This document shows positions 22,462-33,200 of a DNA stretch of 64,000 nucleotides, piece after piece. A model generated the notes under the pieces. That model was given only the letters and a program-made list of their open reading frames with translations, searched no databases and was not told the origin of the DNA. Numbering within the stretch: position 1 is the first letter of the stretch; each line of letters opens with the position of its first letter. This DNA is from Apostichopus japonicus. Its lineage: Eukaryota > Echinodermata > Holothuroidea > Aspidochirotida > Stichopodidae. Location: contig NC_092562.1 in assembly GCF_037975245.1 (NCBI RefSeq), positions 17,125,521 to 17,189,520 of the forward strand, written 5' to 3'. Made by a program: the position numbers and the translations under genes.

Positions 22462-23600
22462 AACATAGATTTATATCAAATGCTGTCGTGGCGCGGTTGG
22501 TTGTGCTCTGTACCTCGAGAGCGTGACGTATTTTGGATCGCGGGCTCGAAACCAGGCCAGCGCAGTTTGCTTTTGCCGCGATCTAATACGGTCTCTGGAA
22601 CTTTAAGTATTAGAAACGAACATAGATTTATATCTTCTGCTGTCGTGGCGCGAATGGGTGTGCTCTGTACCTCGAGAGCGTGACGTATTTTGGATCGCGG
22701 GGTCGAGACCAGGCCAGCGCAGTTTGCTTTTGACGCGATCTTATACGGTCTCTGGAACTTTAAGTATTAGAAACGAACATAGATTTATATCTTCTGCTGT
22801 CGTGGCGCGGTTGGGTGTGCTCTGTACCTCGAGAGCGTGACGTATTTTGGATCGCGGGCTCGAGGCCAGCGCAGTTTGCTTTTGCCGCGATCTAATACGG
22901 TCTCTGGAACTTTAAGTATTAGAAACGAACATAGATTTATATCTTCTGCTGTCGTGGCGCGGTTGGTTGTGCTCTGTACCTCGAGAGCGTGACGTATTTT
23001 GGATCGCGGGCTCGAGACCAGGCCAGCGCAGTTTGCTTTTGCCGCGATCTTATACGGTCTCTGGTACTTTAAGTATTAGAAACGAACATAGATTTATATC
23101 TTCTGCTGTCGTGGCGCGGTTGGTTGTGCTCTGTACCTCGAGAGCGTGACGTATTTTGGATCGCGGGCTCGAAACCAGGCCAGCGCAGTTTGCTTTTGCC
23201 GCGATCTAATACGGTCTCTGGAACTTTAAGTATTAGAAACGAACATAGATTTATATCTTCTGCTGTCGTGGCGCGAATGGGTGTGCTCTGTACCTCGAGA
23301 GCGTGACGTATTTTGGATCGCGGGCTCGAGACCAGGCCAGCGCAGTTTGCTTTTGACGCGATCTTATACGGTCTCTGGAACTTTAAGTATTAGAAACGAA
23401 CATAGATTTATATCTTCTGCTGTCGTGGCGCGGTTGGGTGTGCTCTGTACCTCGAGAGCGTGACGTATTTTGGATCGCGGGCTCGAGGCCAGCGCAGTTT
23501 GCTTTTGCCGCGATCTAATACGGTCTCTGGAACTTTAAGTATTAGAAACGAACATAGATTTATATCAACTGCTGTCGTGGCGCGGTTGGCTGTGCTCTGT
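22462..23600 (+). repeat. Four-monomer higher-order repeat inside array A, period 623 bp
   Basis: The series of marked monomers (AATACGG variant, then CGAATGGGTG variant, then GACGCGATC with GGTTGGGTG, then the 5-bp-deleted monomer) occurs twice in the same order. Equivalent points lie 623 bp apart (for example 22658 and 23281), equal to three monomers of 157 bp plus one of 152 bp. This is a recent block duplication. Confidence 0.75.
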
Positions 23601-23948
23601 ACCTCGAGAGCGTGACGTATTTTGGATCGCGGGCTCGAAACAAGGCCAGCGCAGTTTGCTTTTGCCGCGATCTTATACGGTCTCTGGAACTTTAAGTATT
23701 AGAAACGAACATAGATTTACATCAACTGCTGTCGTGGCGCGGTTGGCTGTGCTCTGTACTTCGAGAGCGTGACGTATTTTGGATCGCGGGCTCGGGACCA
23801 GGCCAGCGCAGTTTGCTTTTGCCGCGATCTGATACGGTCTCTGGAACTTTAAGTATTAGAAACGAACATAGATATATATCTTCTGCTGTCGTGGCGCGGT
23901 TGGTTGTTCTCTGTACCTCGAGAGCGTGACGTATTTTGGATCGCGGGC

Positions 23949-26900
23949 AAGTGCCTACACGGGGAGCTGTAAGTATTAGTTAATCCACCTGACATCTCAG
24001 TCCATTCAGTGGCGCGATGGCTTGGCGCACTGTACGAGCTGATGATCGAGACTCTCTTTTGCATCCGTGGTTCGAAGCCCGGGTGATGACGTCTTTTGCC
24101 GATCTTTTACAGCAAGTGCCTACACGGGGAGCTGTAAGTATTAGTCAATCCACCTGATATCTCAGTCCATACAGTGGCGCGATGGCTTGGCGCACTGTGC
24201 GAGCTGATGATCGAGACTCTCTTTTGCATCCGTGGTTCGAAGCCCGGGTGATGACGTCTTTTGCCGATCTTTTACAGCAAGTGCCTACACGGGGAGCTGT
24301 AAGTATTAGTCAATCCACCTGATATCTCAGTCCATACAGTGGCGCGATGGCTTGGCGCACTGTGCGAGCTGATGATCGAGACTCTCTTTTGCATCCGTGG
24401 TTCGAAGCCCGGGTGATGACGTCTTTTGCCGATCTTTTACAGCAAGTGCCTACACGGGGAGCTGTAAGTATTAGTCAATCCACCTGATATCTCAGTCCAT
24501 ACAGTGGCGCGATGGCTTGGCGCACTGTGCGAGCTGATGATCGAGACTCTCTTTTGCATCCGTGGTTCGAAGCCCGGGTGATGACGTCTTTTGCCGATCT
24601 TTTACAGCAAGTGCCTACACGGGGAGCTGTAAGTATTAGTCAATCCACCTGATATCTCAGTCCATACAGTGGCGCGATGGCTTGGCGCACTGTGCGAGCT
24701 GATGATCGAGACTCTCTTTTGCATCCGTGGTTCGAAGCCCGGGTGATGACGTCTTTTGCCGATCTTTTACAGCAAGTGCCTACACGGGGAGCTGTAAGTA
24801 TTAGTCAATCCACCTGATATCTCAGTCCATACAGTGGCGCGATGGCTTGGCGCACTGTGCGAGCTGATGATCGAGACTCTCTTTTGCATCCGTGGTTCGA
24901 AGCCCGGGTGATGACGTCTTTTGCCGATCTTTTACAGCAAGTGCCTACACGGGGAGCTGTAAGTATTAGTCAATCCACCTGATATCTCAGTCCATACAGT
25001 GGCGCGATGGCTTGGCGCACTGTGCGAGCTGATGATCGAGACTCTCTTTTGCATCCGTGGTTCGAAGCCCGGGTGATGACGTCTTTTGCCGATCTTTTAC
25101 AGCAAGTGCCTACACGGGGAGCTGTAAGTATTAGTCAATCCACCTGTTATCTCAGTCCATACAGTGGCGCGATGGCTTGGCGCACTGTGCGAGCTGATGA
25201 TCGAGACTCTCTTTTGCATCCGTGGTTCGAAGCCCGGGTGATGACGTCTTTTGCCGATCTTTTACAGCAAGTGCCTACACGGGGAGCTGTAAGTATTAGT
25301 CAATCCACCTGTTATCTCAGTCCATACAGTGGCGCGATGGCTTGGCGCACTGTGCGAGCTGATGATCGAGACTCTCTTTTGCATCCGTGGTTCGAAGCCC
25401 GGGTGATGACGTCTTTTGCCGATCTTTTACAGCAAGTGCCTACACGGGGAGCTGTAAGTATTAGTCAATCCACCTGTTATCTCAGTCCATACAGTGGCGC
25501 GATGGCTTGGCGCACTGTGCGAGCTGATGATCGAGACTCTCTTTTGCATCCGTGGTTCGAAGCCCGGGTGATGACGTTTTTTGCCGATCTTTTACAGCAA
25601 GTGCCTACACGGGGAGCTGTAAGTATTAGTCAATCCACCTGTTATCTCAGTCCATACAGTGGCGCGATGGCTTGGCGCACTGTGCTAGCTGATGATCGAG
25701 ACTCTCTTTTGCATCCGTGGTTCGAAGCCCGGGTGATGCCGTCTTTTGCCGATCTTTTACAGCAAGTGCCTACACGGGGAGCTGTAAGTATTAGTCAATC
25801 CACCTGATATCTCAGTCCATACAGTGGCGCGATGGCTTGGCGCACTGTGCGAGCTGATGATCGAGACTCAATTTTGCATCCGTGGTTCGAAGCCCGGGTG
25901 ATGCCGTCTTTTGCCGATCTTTTACAGCAAGTGCCTACACGGGGAGCTGTGAGTATTAGTCAATCCACCTAATATCTCAGTCCATACAGTGGCGCGATGG
26001 CTTGGCGCACTGTACGAGCTGATGATCGAGACTCTCTTTTGCATCCGTGGTTCGAAGCCCGGGTGATGCCGTCTTTTGCCGATCTTTTACAGCAAGTGCC
26101 TACACGGGGAGCTGTGAGTATTAGTCAATCCACCTAATATCTCAGTCCATACAGTGGCGCGATGGCTTGGCGCACTGTACGAGCTGATGATCGAGACTCT
26201 CTTTTGCATCCGTGGTTCGAAGCCCGGGTGATGCCGTCTTTTGCCGATCTTTTACAGCAAGTGCCTACACGGGGAGCTGTGAGTATTAGTCAATCCACCT
26301 AATATCTCAGTCCATACAGTGGCGCGATGGCTTGGCGCACTGTACGAGCTGATGATCGAGACTCTCTTTTGCATCCGTGGTTCGAAGCCCGGGTGATGCC
26401 GTCTTTTGCCGATCTTTTACAGCAAGTGCCTACACGGGGAGCTGTGAGTATTAGTCAATCCACCTAATATCTCAGTCCATACAGTGGCGCGATGGCTTGG
26501 CGCACTGTACGAGCTGATGATCGAGACTCTCTTTTGCATCCGTGGTTCGAAGCCCGGGTGATGACGTCTTTTGCCGATCTTTTACAGCAAGTGCCTACAC
26601 GGGGAGCTGTAAGTATTAGTTAATCCACCTAATGTCTCAGTCCATACAGTGGCGCGATGGCTTGGCGCACTGTACGAGCTGATGATCGAGACTCTCTTTT
26701 GCATCCGTGGTTCGAAGCCCGGGTGATGACGTCTTTTGCCGATCTTTTACAGCAAGTGCCTACACGGGGAGCTGTAAGTATTAGTTAATCCACCTAATGT
26801 CTCAGTCCATACAGTGGCGCGATGGCTTGGCGCACTGTACGAGCTGATGATCGAGACTCTCTTTTGCATCCGTGGTTCGAACCCCGGGTGATGACGTCTT

Positions 26901-28979
26901 TTGCCGATCTTTTACAGCAAGTGCCTACACGGGGAGCTGTAAGTATTAGTTAATCCACCTAATGTCTCAGTCCATACAGTGGCGCGATGGCTTGGCGCAC
27001 TGTACGAGCTGATGATCGAGACTCTCTTTTGCATCCGTGGTTCGAAGCCCGGGTGATGACGTCTTTTGCCGATCTTTTACAGCAAGTGCCTACACGGGGA
27101 GCTGTAAGTATTAGTTAATCCACCTAATGTCTCAGTCCATACAGTGGCGCGATGGCTTGGCGCACTGTACGAGCTGATGATCGAGACTCTCTTTTGCATC
27201 CGTGGTTCGAACCCCGGGTGATGACGTCTTTTGCCGATCTTTTACAGCAAGTGCCTACACGGGGAGCTGTAAGTATTAGTTAATCCACCTAATGTCTCAG
27301 TCCATACAGTGGCGCGATGGCTTGGCGCACTGTACGAGCTGATGATCGAGACTCTCTTTTGCATCCGTGGTTCGAACCCCGGGTGATGACGTCTTTTGCC
27401 GATCTTTTACAGCAAGTGCCTACACGGGGAGCTGTAAGTATTAGTTAATCCACCTAATGTCTCAGTCCATACAGTGGCGCGATGGCTTGGCGCACTGTAC
27501 GAGCTGATGATCGAGACTCTCTTTTGCATCCGTGGTTCGAACCCCGGGTGATGACGTCTTTTGCCGATCTTTTACAGCAAGTGCCTACACGGGGAGCTGT
27601 AAGTATTAGTTAATCCACCTAATGTCTCAGTCCATACAGTGGCGCGATGGCTTGGCGCACTGTACGAGCTGATGATCGAGACTCTCTTTTGCATCCGTGG
27701 TTCGAACCCCGGGTGATGACGTCTTTTGCCGATCTTTTACAGCAAGTGCCTACACGGGGAGCTGTAAGTATTAGTTAATCCACCTAATGTCTCAGTCCAT
27801 ACAGTGGCGCGATGGCTTGGCGCACTGTACGAGCTGATGATCGAGACTCTCTTTTGCATCCGTGGTTCGAACCCCGGGTGATGACGTCTTTTGCCGTTCT
27901 TTTACAGCAAGTGCCTACACGGGGAGCTGTAAGTATTAGTTAATCCACCTAATGTCTCAGTCCATACAGTGGCGCGATGGCTTGGCGCACTGTGCGAGCT
28001 GATGATCGAGACTCTCTTTTGCATCCGTGGTTCGAACCCCGGGTGATGACGTCTTTTGCCGATCTTTTACAGCAAGTGCCTACACGGGGAGCTGTAAGTA
28101 TTAGTTAATCCAGCTAATGTCTCAGTCCAAACAGTGGCGCGATGGCTTGGCGCACTGTACGAGCTGATGATCGAGACTCTCTTTTGCATCCGTGGTTCGA
28201 ACCCCGGGTGATGACGTCTTTTGCCGATCTTTTACAGCAAGTGCCTACACGGGGAGCTGTAAGTATTAGTTAATCCAGCTAATATCTCAGTCCATACAGT
28301 GGCGCGATGGCTTGGCGCACTGTACGAGCTGATGATCGAGACTCTCTTTTGCATCCGTGGTTCGAACCCCGGGTGATGACGTCTTTTGCCGATCTTTTAC
28401 AGCAAGTGCCTACACGGGGAGCTGTAAGTATTAGTTAATCCAGCTAATATCTCAGTCCATACAGTGGCGCGATGGCTTGGCGCACTGTACGAGCTGATGA
28501 TCGAGACTCTCTTTTGCATCCGTGGTTCGAACCCCGGGTGATGACGTCTTTTGCCGATCTTTTACAGCAAGTGCCTACACGGGGAGCTGTAAGTATTAGT
28601 TAATCCAGCTAATATCTCAGTCCATACAGTGGCGCGATGGCTTGGCGCACTGTACGAGCTGATGATCGAGACTCTCTTTTGCATCCGTGGTTCGAACCCC
28701 GGGTGATGACGTCTTTTGCCGATCTTTTACAGCAAGTGCCTACACGGGGAGCTGTAAGTATTAGTTAATCCAGCTAATATCTCAGTCCATACAGTGGCGC
28801 GATGGCTTGGCGCACTGTACGAGCTGATGATCGAGACTCTCTTTTGCATCCGTGGTTCGAACCCCGGGTGATGACGTCTTTTGCCGATCTTTTACAGCAA
28901 GTGCCTACACGGGGAGCTGTAAGTATTAGTTAATCCAGCTAATATCTCAGTCCATACAGTGGCGCGATGGCTTGGCGCA
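23949..28979 (+). repeat. Array B, left part: tRNA-like satellite, 165-bp monomer
   Basis: About 30.5 monomers with an exact 165-bp period (CTACACGGGG recurs at 23955, 24120, 24285 and so on). Each monomer has TGGCGCGATGG (A-box/D-arm-like), GGTTCGAANCC (B-box/T-arm) and TTTT soon after, like a degenerate tRNA. The left monomers carry TTCGAAGCCC and CACCTGATATC; from 26881 TTCGAACCCC takes over, and from about 28090 CAGCTAATATC. Because 165 is divisible by three, monomers with CTGTTATC open one frame across 25007-25807 as 55-residue repeats; this looks accidental. The part ends inside a monomer at the LINE insertion. Confidence 0.95.
28966..28979 (+). repeat. Target-site duplication, left copy (14 bp)
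   Basis: GATGGCTTGGCGCA, the D-arm/A-box region of an array B monomer, directly before the first base of the Tx1-like LINE. The same 14 bases follow the poly(A) tail at 34262-34275. Confidence 0.93.
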
Positions 28980-29187
28980 GTTGTGCTCTGTTACTCTGTA
29001 CTTTGTCAGTGCTTTTTTCCTAACTGGAACCTTGTTTCCTCTTTACTTTTTCACGGAAGGACGATATCATCCTTTAAACTCGTATTCTTGTTGTGTAATC
29101 GTTCGGATAAGGATTCTCTTATAATATTTTTCTTAGGTTTTGGTTGTCACGGCGTCTCGTGACGCACGGGCAAGCCTAAGCTTTGAG
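28980..29187 (+). other. 5' UTR of the Tx1-like LINE
   Basis: 208 bp before the ORF1 ATG. The first 12 bases, GTTGTGCTCTGT, equal a D-arm segment of array A monomers. The rest is T-rich and shows no other resemblance to either array. It should hold the internal promoter if the element has one. Confidence 0.7.
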
Positions 29188-30222
29188 ATGAGTTCCTCGA
29201 AAACTAGAGGAGATGTATTGAAAACGTACAGTGTAAGAGTAGTGGACAATACTTATAACCCGATCGATGTTATTAACGCCGTTTCCATGGATATTGGTAA
29301 TGAAAACGTGAGAGGCTGTGTTAAGTGTAACGGACAGTGGATAATTACAATGAAAACGAAAGAAGACGCGGAGCTTTTGCAAGAGACAGGATTGAAAATC
29401 GGAAAAGATTCTTGTACAGTGACAGGAGTTTCCAAAAACATCATAACGGTGAGTTGTTTTGGAGTACCCAGCTATGTCGAAGATCACGAACTGTCCGGAA
29501 AACTAACAGATTTTGGATGTCTAATTAAATCACAATGGACACATAAATACTACACTGAGTTCCCTGGTGTAGAAAACGGCATCAGATTTGTTCGAGTCGA
29601 ACTTCCCCCAAACGCAAGAAGTTTACCTTATGCAATCAACATTGATGGTGAACACATTAGAATAAAACACAACGGCCAAACTAAGGTCTGCAACAAATGC
29701 CTCAGTGACAGTCACATAATGCGAGACTGCCCGCAGTACACATGCCGGGAGTGTGGTAGCCAGGGCCATGCAGAGAGTCGGTGCCCACAGGTCAAGTGCT
29801 TCCGCTGCAACTCATATGGCCACAAAAGCTTTTTATGCCAGACAGAATCACCGCAAATTATATCTGTTGATCCACCAATGAAATCTTCTCCACAATCCAA
29901 ACCAGTTCCACCAACAGAACAGGAAACCTCAGCACCGTCAGTACCAGTCTCAATGGACACCACCCCAGAAACACCAGAAGAAACAACCAAACCAGCAGAG
30001 TTTTCCGCCGGAACTAATGAGGAAAGAACCAAAAACAAATCTAGCAACAAAGCAAAAGATGATCAGAAATCTGACAAATCAGGGACAAAACGATCCATGT
30101 CCAGCGATGAAGACGCGATGCTCGAAATTATGGTTAAACAGAAAATACAAGCACTAGCCCGCAGAAGAAGTATTTCGCCAAATCTCAGATTAACGAGGAA
30201 TTATACCCCCAAGAAAAGCTAG
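29188..30222 (+). CDS. ORF1 of the Tx1-like LINE: nucleic-acid-binding protein with three CCHC zinc knuckles
   Basis: 344 residues from the ATG at 29188 (MSSSKTRGDV). The frame is open 48 bases further up but without an earlier ATG. LINE ORF1 proteins bind element RNA and help form the cytoplasmic particle. Residues about 10-160 form a globular region without a motif I can name with certainty, possibly RRM-like. Three CX2CX4HX4C knuckles follow at residues 168-181, 186-199 and 204-217, then a Pro/Ser/Thr-rich linker and a basic Lys/Arg-rich C-terminus (KQKIQALARRR near the end). The layout resembles ZCCHC3-like ORF1 proteins of Tx1-group elements. It ends in TAG four bases before the ORF2 start, in another frame. 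No stop or frameshift is seen. Confidence 0.9.
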   Translation: MSSSKTRGDVLKTYSVRVVDNTYNPIDVINAVSMDIGNENVRGCVKCNGQWIITMKTKEDAELLQETGLKIGKDSCTVTGVSKNIITVSCFGVPSYVEDHELSGKLTDFGCLIKSQWTHKYYTEFPGVENGIRFVRVELPPNARSLPYAINIDGEHIRIKHNGQTKVCNKCLSDSHIMRDCPQYTCRECGSQGHAESRCPQVKCFRCNSYGHKSFLCQTESPQIISVDPPMKSSPQSKPVPPTEQETSAPSVPVSMDTTPETPEETTKPAEFSAGTNEERTKNKSSNKAKDDQKSDKSGTKRSMSSDEDAMLEIMVKQKIQALARRRSISPNLRLTRNYTPKKS

Positions 30223-30226
30223 CTTC

Positions 30227-33200
30227 ATGACTTCCATACTCTTCGCAATGTTTCTTCTAGCAACCCTAAATTGTAATGGATTACGAAACAGTGAAAAAAG
30301 GACAGAGCTTTTCAGTTCACTGAAAGCCAAAAGGTATGACATTATTGTTTTACTCGAAACATTTTGGGATGAAGACATTCATAAAAAAGCGTCTGCTGAA
30401 TGGGATGGCAAAATTTATTCTTCAATGTATGCCTCTCAAAAACGACGGGGGGTAACCGTTTTGTTTAGAGATACATCTGACTGTGAAGTTACAAGGTGCA
30501 TAACAAATGACAATGGCCGTTACATTCAATTACACCTAACTATTGATGAACGGCCCCTCAGTATCATTGGAATTTATGCACCGAATATACCAAACGAGAG
30601 AATGAACTTTTTCCTGAATCTACATTGTGAACTCAATAAAATTGATAATGAAGTCATTATAGCAGGAGATTTCAATAACTATCTAAATATCTACTTAGAC
30701 AAATTCCCAAGCAGAGCACACCCAGATCCTTCTCGCAAAGTTCTTAATGATACCATGACAAAACACCAACTTGTGGATATTTGGAGAGAGAGAAACCCTG
30801 ACAAAGTCAATTTCACGTGTATTCGCAACACCATCTACGGTCGCTCCTCATCTAGAATTGACAGAATACTCATTTCTAAAGGGATTAGTAACTGTGTCTC
30901 CCATTGTAACATTACCACATACCCTCGTTCTGATCACGACTTTGTTGAGATTAGTTTGGATCTTTCTGCTCAACCAAGGGGACATGGTTACTGGATTTTT
31001 AACAATTCTCTCCTCCATGATGATGAATACTTATCACTAATACGCAAGTTAATCCAAAATGAGAAACTCTGCGACGATGTTGAAGTAAACTTTCTCCTAT
31101 GGTACGACAATCTGAAGGAAAAAATAAAGACTACAACAATAAAGTTCAGCAAAAGAAAACAGAAATTGCAACGCCGGACAAAGAAGGTACTAACAAAACA
31201 ACTTAACTACGAGAAACACAAAGCACAGAAATTTCCTGATTATGACTGTGCTCGCCTTAAAAGTCTGGAGGACAAACTTAACAACATTTCAACGAAAGAA
31301 CTTAAAGGGATAGCCCTCAGATCCAAAATCCAGTACTATGAGGAAGGCGAAAAATCGACAAAGTTCTTCTTCAATCTCGAAAAATCTCGACAGAAAAAGA
31401 AAGTAATGAAGCATTTGCTTACCAATCAAGGCACTCTTATTACCAATCAGGAAGACATAATAAACGAACAAGTTCAATTTTACACAGACCTCTACAGAGA
31501 TGAACCTACAGAAGAGAAATCAAAAGAAGAATTACTTCAATACATCACCAAAAAGCTTTCACCGGAAACTGCCGATAAGATGGAAGACAAGCTCTTTCTA
31601 TATGAACTTAAGTCTGCTCTCTTTCAAATGGAGCACAACAAAAGTCCAGGACTTGATGGACTAACTGTTCAATTTTTTAAGACGTTTTGGAATGATTTTA
31701 AGGACATTTTTACTGAACTTATTGAGAAGACTAAAAGCTGTAACCAATTATGTAATTCTATGAAATCTGCCGTCATTACCTTAATCCCAAAAAAAGGGGA
31801 CCTTAGACTCCTTAAAAACTGGAGACCAATTAGCCTTTTAAACACCGATTATAAGATTATTAGCAAAGCACTCGCAAACCGAATTTCGAAAGTAATTAGT
31901 AACCTAGTTTCTGACGATCAGACTTGTTGCGTTCCCAAAAGAGACATAAGCGAAAACGTGCTTACTATGCAAAATATAATTACTTATGTTAACGAAAGTA
32001 ACCAAAATGGGCTGGCACTTAAAATCGATCAGCATAAAGCTTTCGACCGAGTCAACCACACTTACCTTTTCAATGTCTTAGATAAAATGGGATTCGGTCC
32101 CAATTTTCTATCCTGGATTCGCATACTTTATACTAATATTAACAGCTGCATCAAACACAATGGTCATATTTCAAATGCTTTTCCTATTCAGAGGGGTGTA
32201 CGACAAGGTTGTCCCATTTCTGCCATGTTGTATGTTTTAAGTGCCGAGCCTTTCCACGATGCAATTTACAATTGCCCTCTTATCTCTGGTGTAGAGTTTT
32301 GTGGAACCGACACCAAAATGTTCCAACATGCTGACGACACAACCTTTTTCGTTAGTAGTATTACCAGTATTTACTCTATTTTAAGAATAATTAACTTGTA
32401 TGAACGTGCGTCTGGCTCAATGTGTAATTTGGACAAGACTGAGCTCCTCGTTTTTGGTAAATCCAATATCAGTCATCATGATTTTAATTTTCCAGTCAGA
32501 AATGACTATATTATAGTTCTCGGCGTTGCTATTGGCAACGATAAGACAACTATTGAGAAGGTGAATTGGGAGGAAAAAGTTAGAACCTGCAGCCTTTTGC
32601 TCAGCCGGTGGAAGGGGCGCAAACTCTCAATGAGAGGAAAATCCCTTATTGTGAACTCCCTTGTCGTTTCCCGTCTAGTGTATCTAATTTCCACTATACC
32701 AACGCCAAGCTGGGTGATTAAATCACTCCACGACAGTATAGTTGACTTTATTTGGCGTGGTAAACCGAGTCCTATTAAATATACGACCCTGTTATTACCT
32801 CTTGAAAAAGGTGGAATTAACCTCAGAGATATTGAAATCATTCGTGATTCAATCAGAATCAAACTCATAAGTAAATTGTTAAGAAATGAGGTTAGTGACA
32901 AACTAAAATTCAGTATGTTATATTTTCTTAATCATTATGAAGACATGAACTTAAATTTAAGTATTTTTCAAATCACTCCTATTTCGAAGTCTTTGGCAGT
33001 TTTACATCCTTTTTATAAAGAATTACTCTTAGCTTGGAAGAAACTAACTAAAGGTAATTTTAGCAAGCCACTCACTAGAGAGGATATTCTGTTGCAACCG
33101 TTATTTCATAACCCTCATATTTGTGACAATAATGGCTCACCACTTTTGAACCGTGATTATATACACGGTGGCTTTGTAAGGGTTAGTGACCTTATGTACG

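Larger units (their letters stand above)
21339..23948 (+). repeat. Array A: tandem tRNA-like satellite, 157-bp monomer
   Basis: About 16.6 monomers; the landmark CTTTAAGTATTAG recurs every 157 bp, 17 times. Each monomer has a D-arm/A-box-like TGGCGCGGTTGG and, about 54 bp later, a B-box-like GGCTCGAAACC or GGCTCGAGACC (one mismatch to the GGTTCGANNCC core). Two monomers (near 22861 and 23485) lack 5 bp, CTCGAGACCAGG becoming CTCGAGG. The first monomers differ most (CATGGCGCGG, TTATGCTC), as usual at array edges. Open 60-residue frames recur, but they read across the tRNA-like part and are not genes. It abuts LINE copy 2 on the left and array B on the right. Confidence 0.9.

Noticed and set aside
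21716-23463. A series of 60-67-residue open frames repeated every 157 bp
   Set aside because: They are the same satellite frame read in each array A monomer, across the D-arm-like and T-arm-like blocks, and each ends at the same stop. There is no evidence of a gene.
25007-25807. A 266-residue open frame made of 55-residue repeats within array B
   Set aside because: It exists only because 165 is divisible by three and four successive monomers have CTGTTATC where most others have a stop (CTGATATC or CTAATATC). It reads through the tRNA-like block and has no start context or family resemblance.
29140-29187. Longer start for ORF1 at 29140
   Set aside because: That codon is TTG. The first ATG in frame is at 29188, so the 344-residue form is preferred.
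32506-32901. Minus-strand 131-residue open frame inside ORF2
   Set aside because: It is antisense to the conserved reverse transcriptase C-terminal region and has no independent support.
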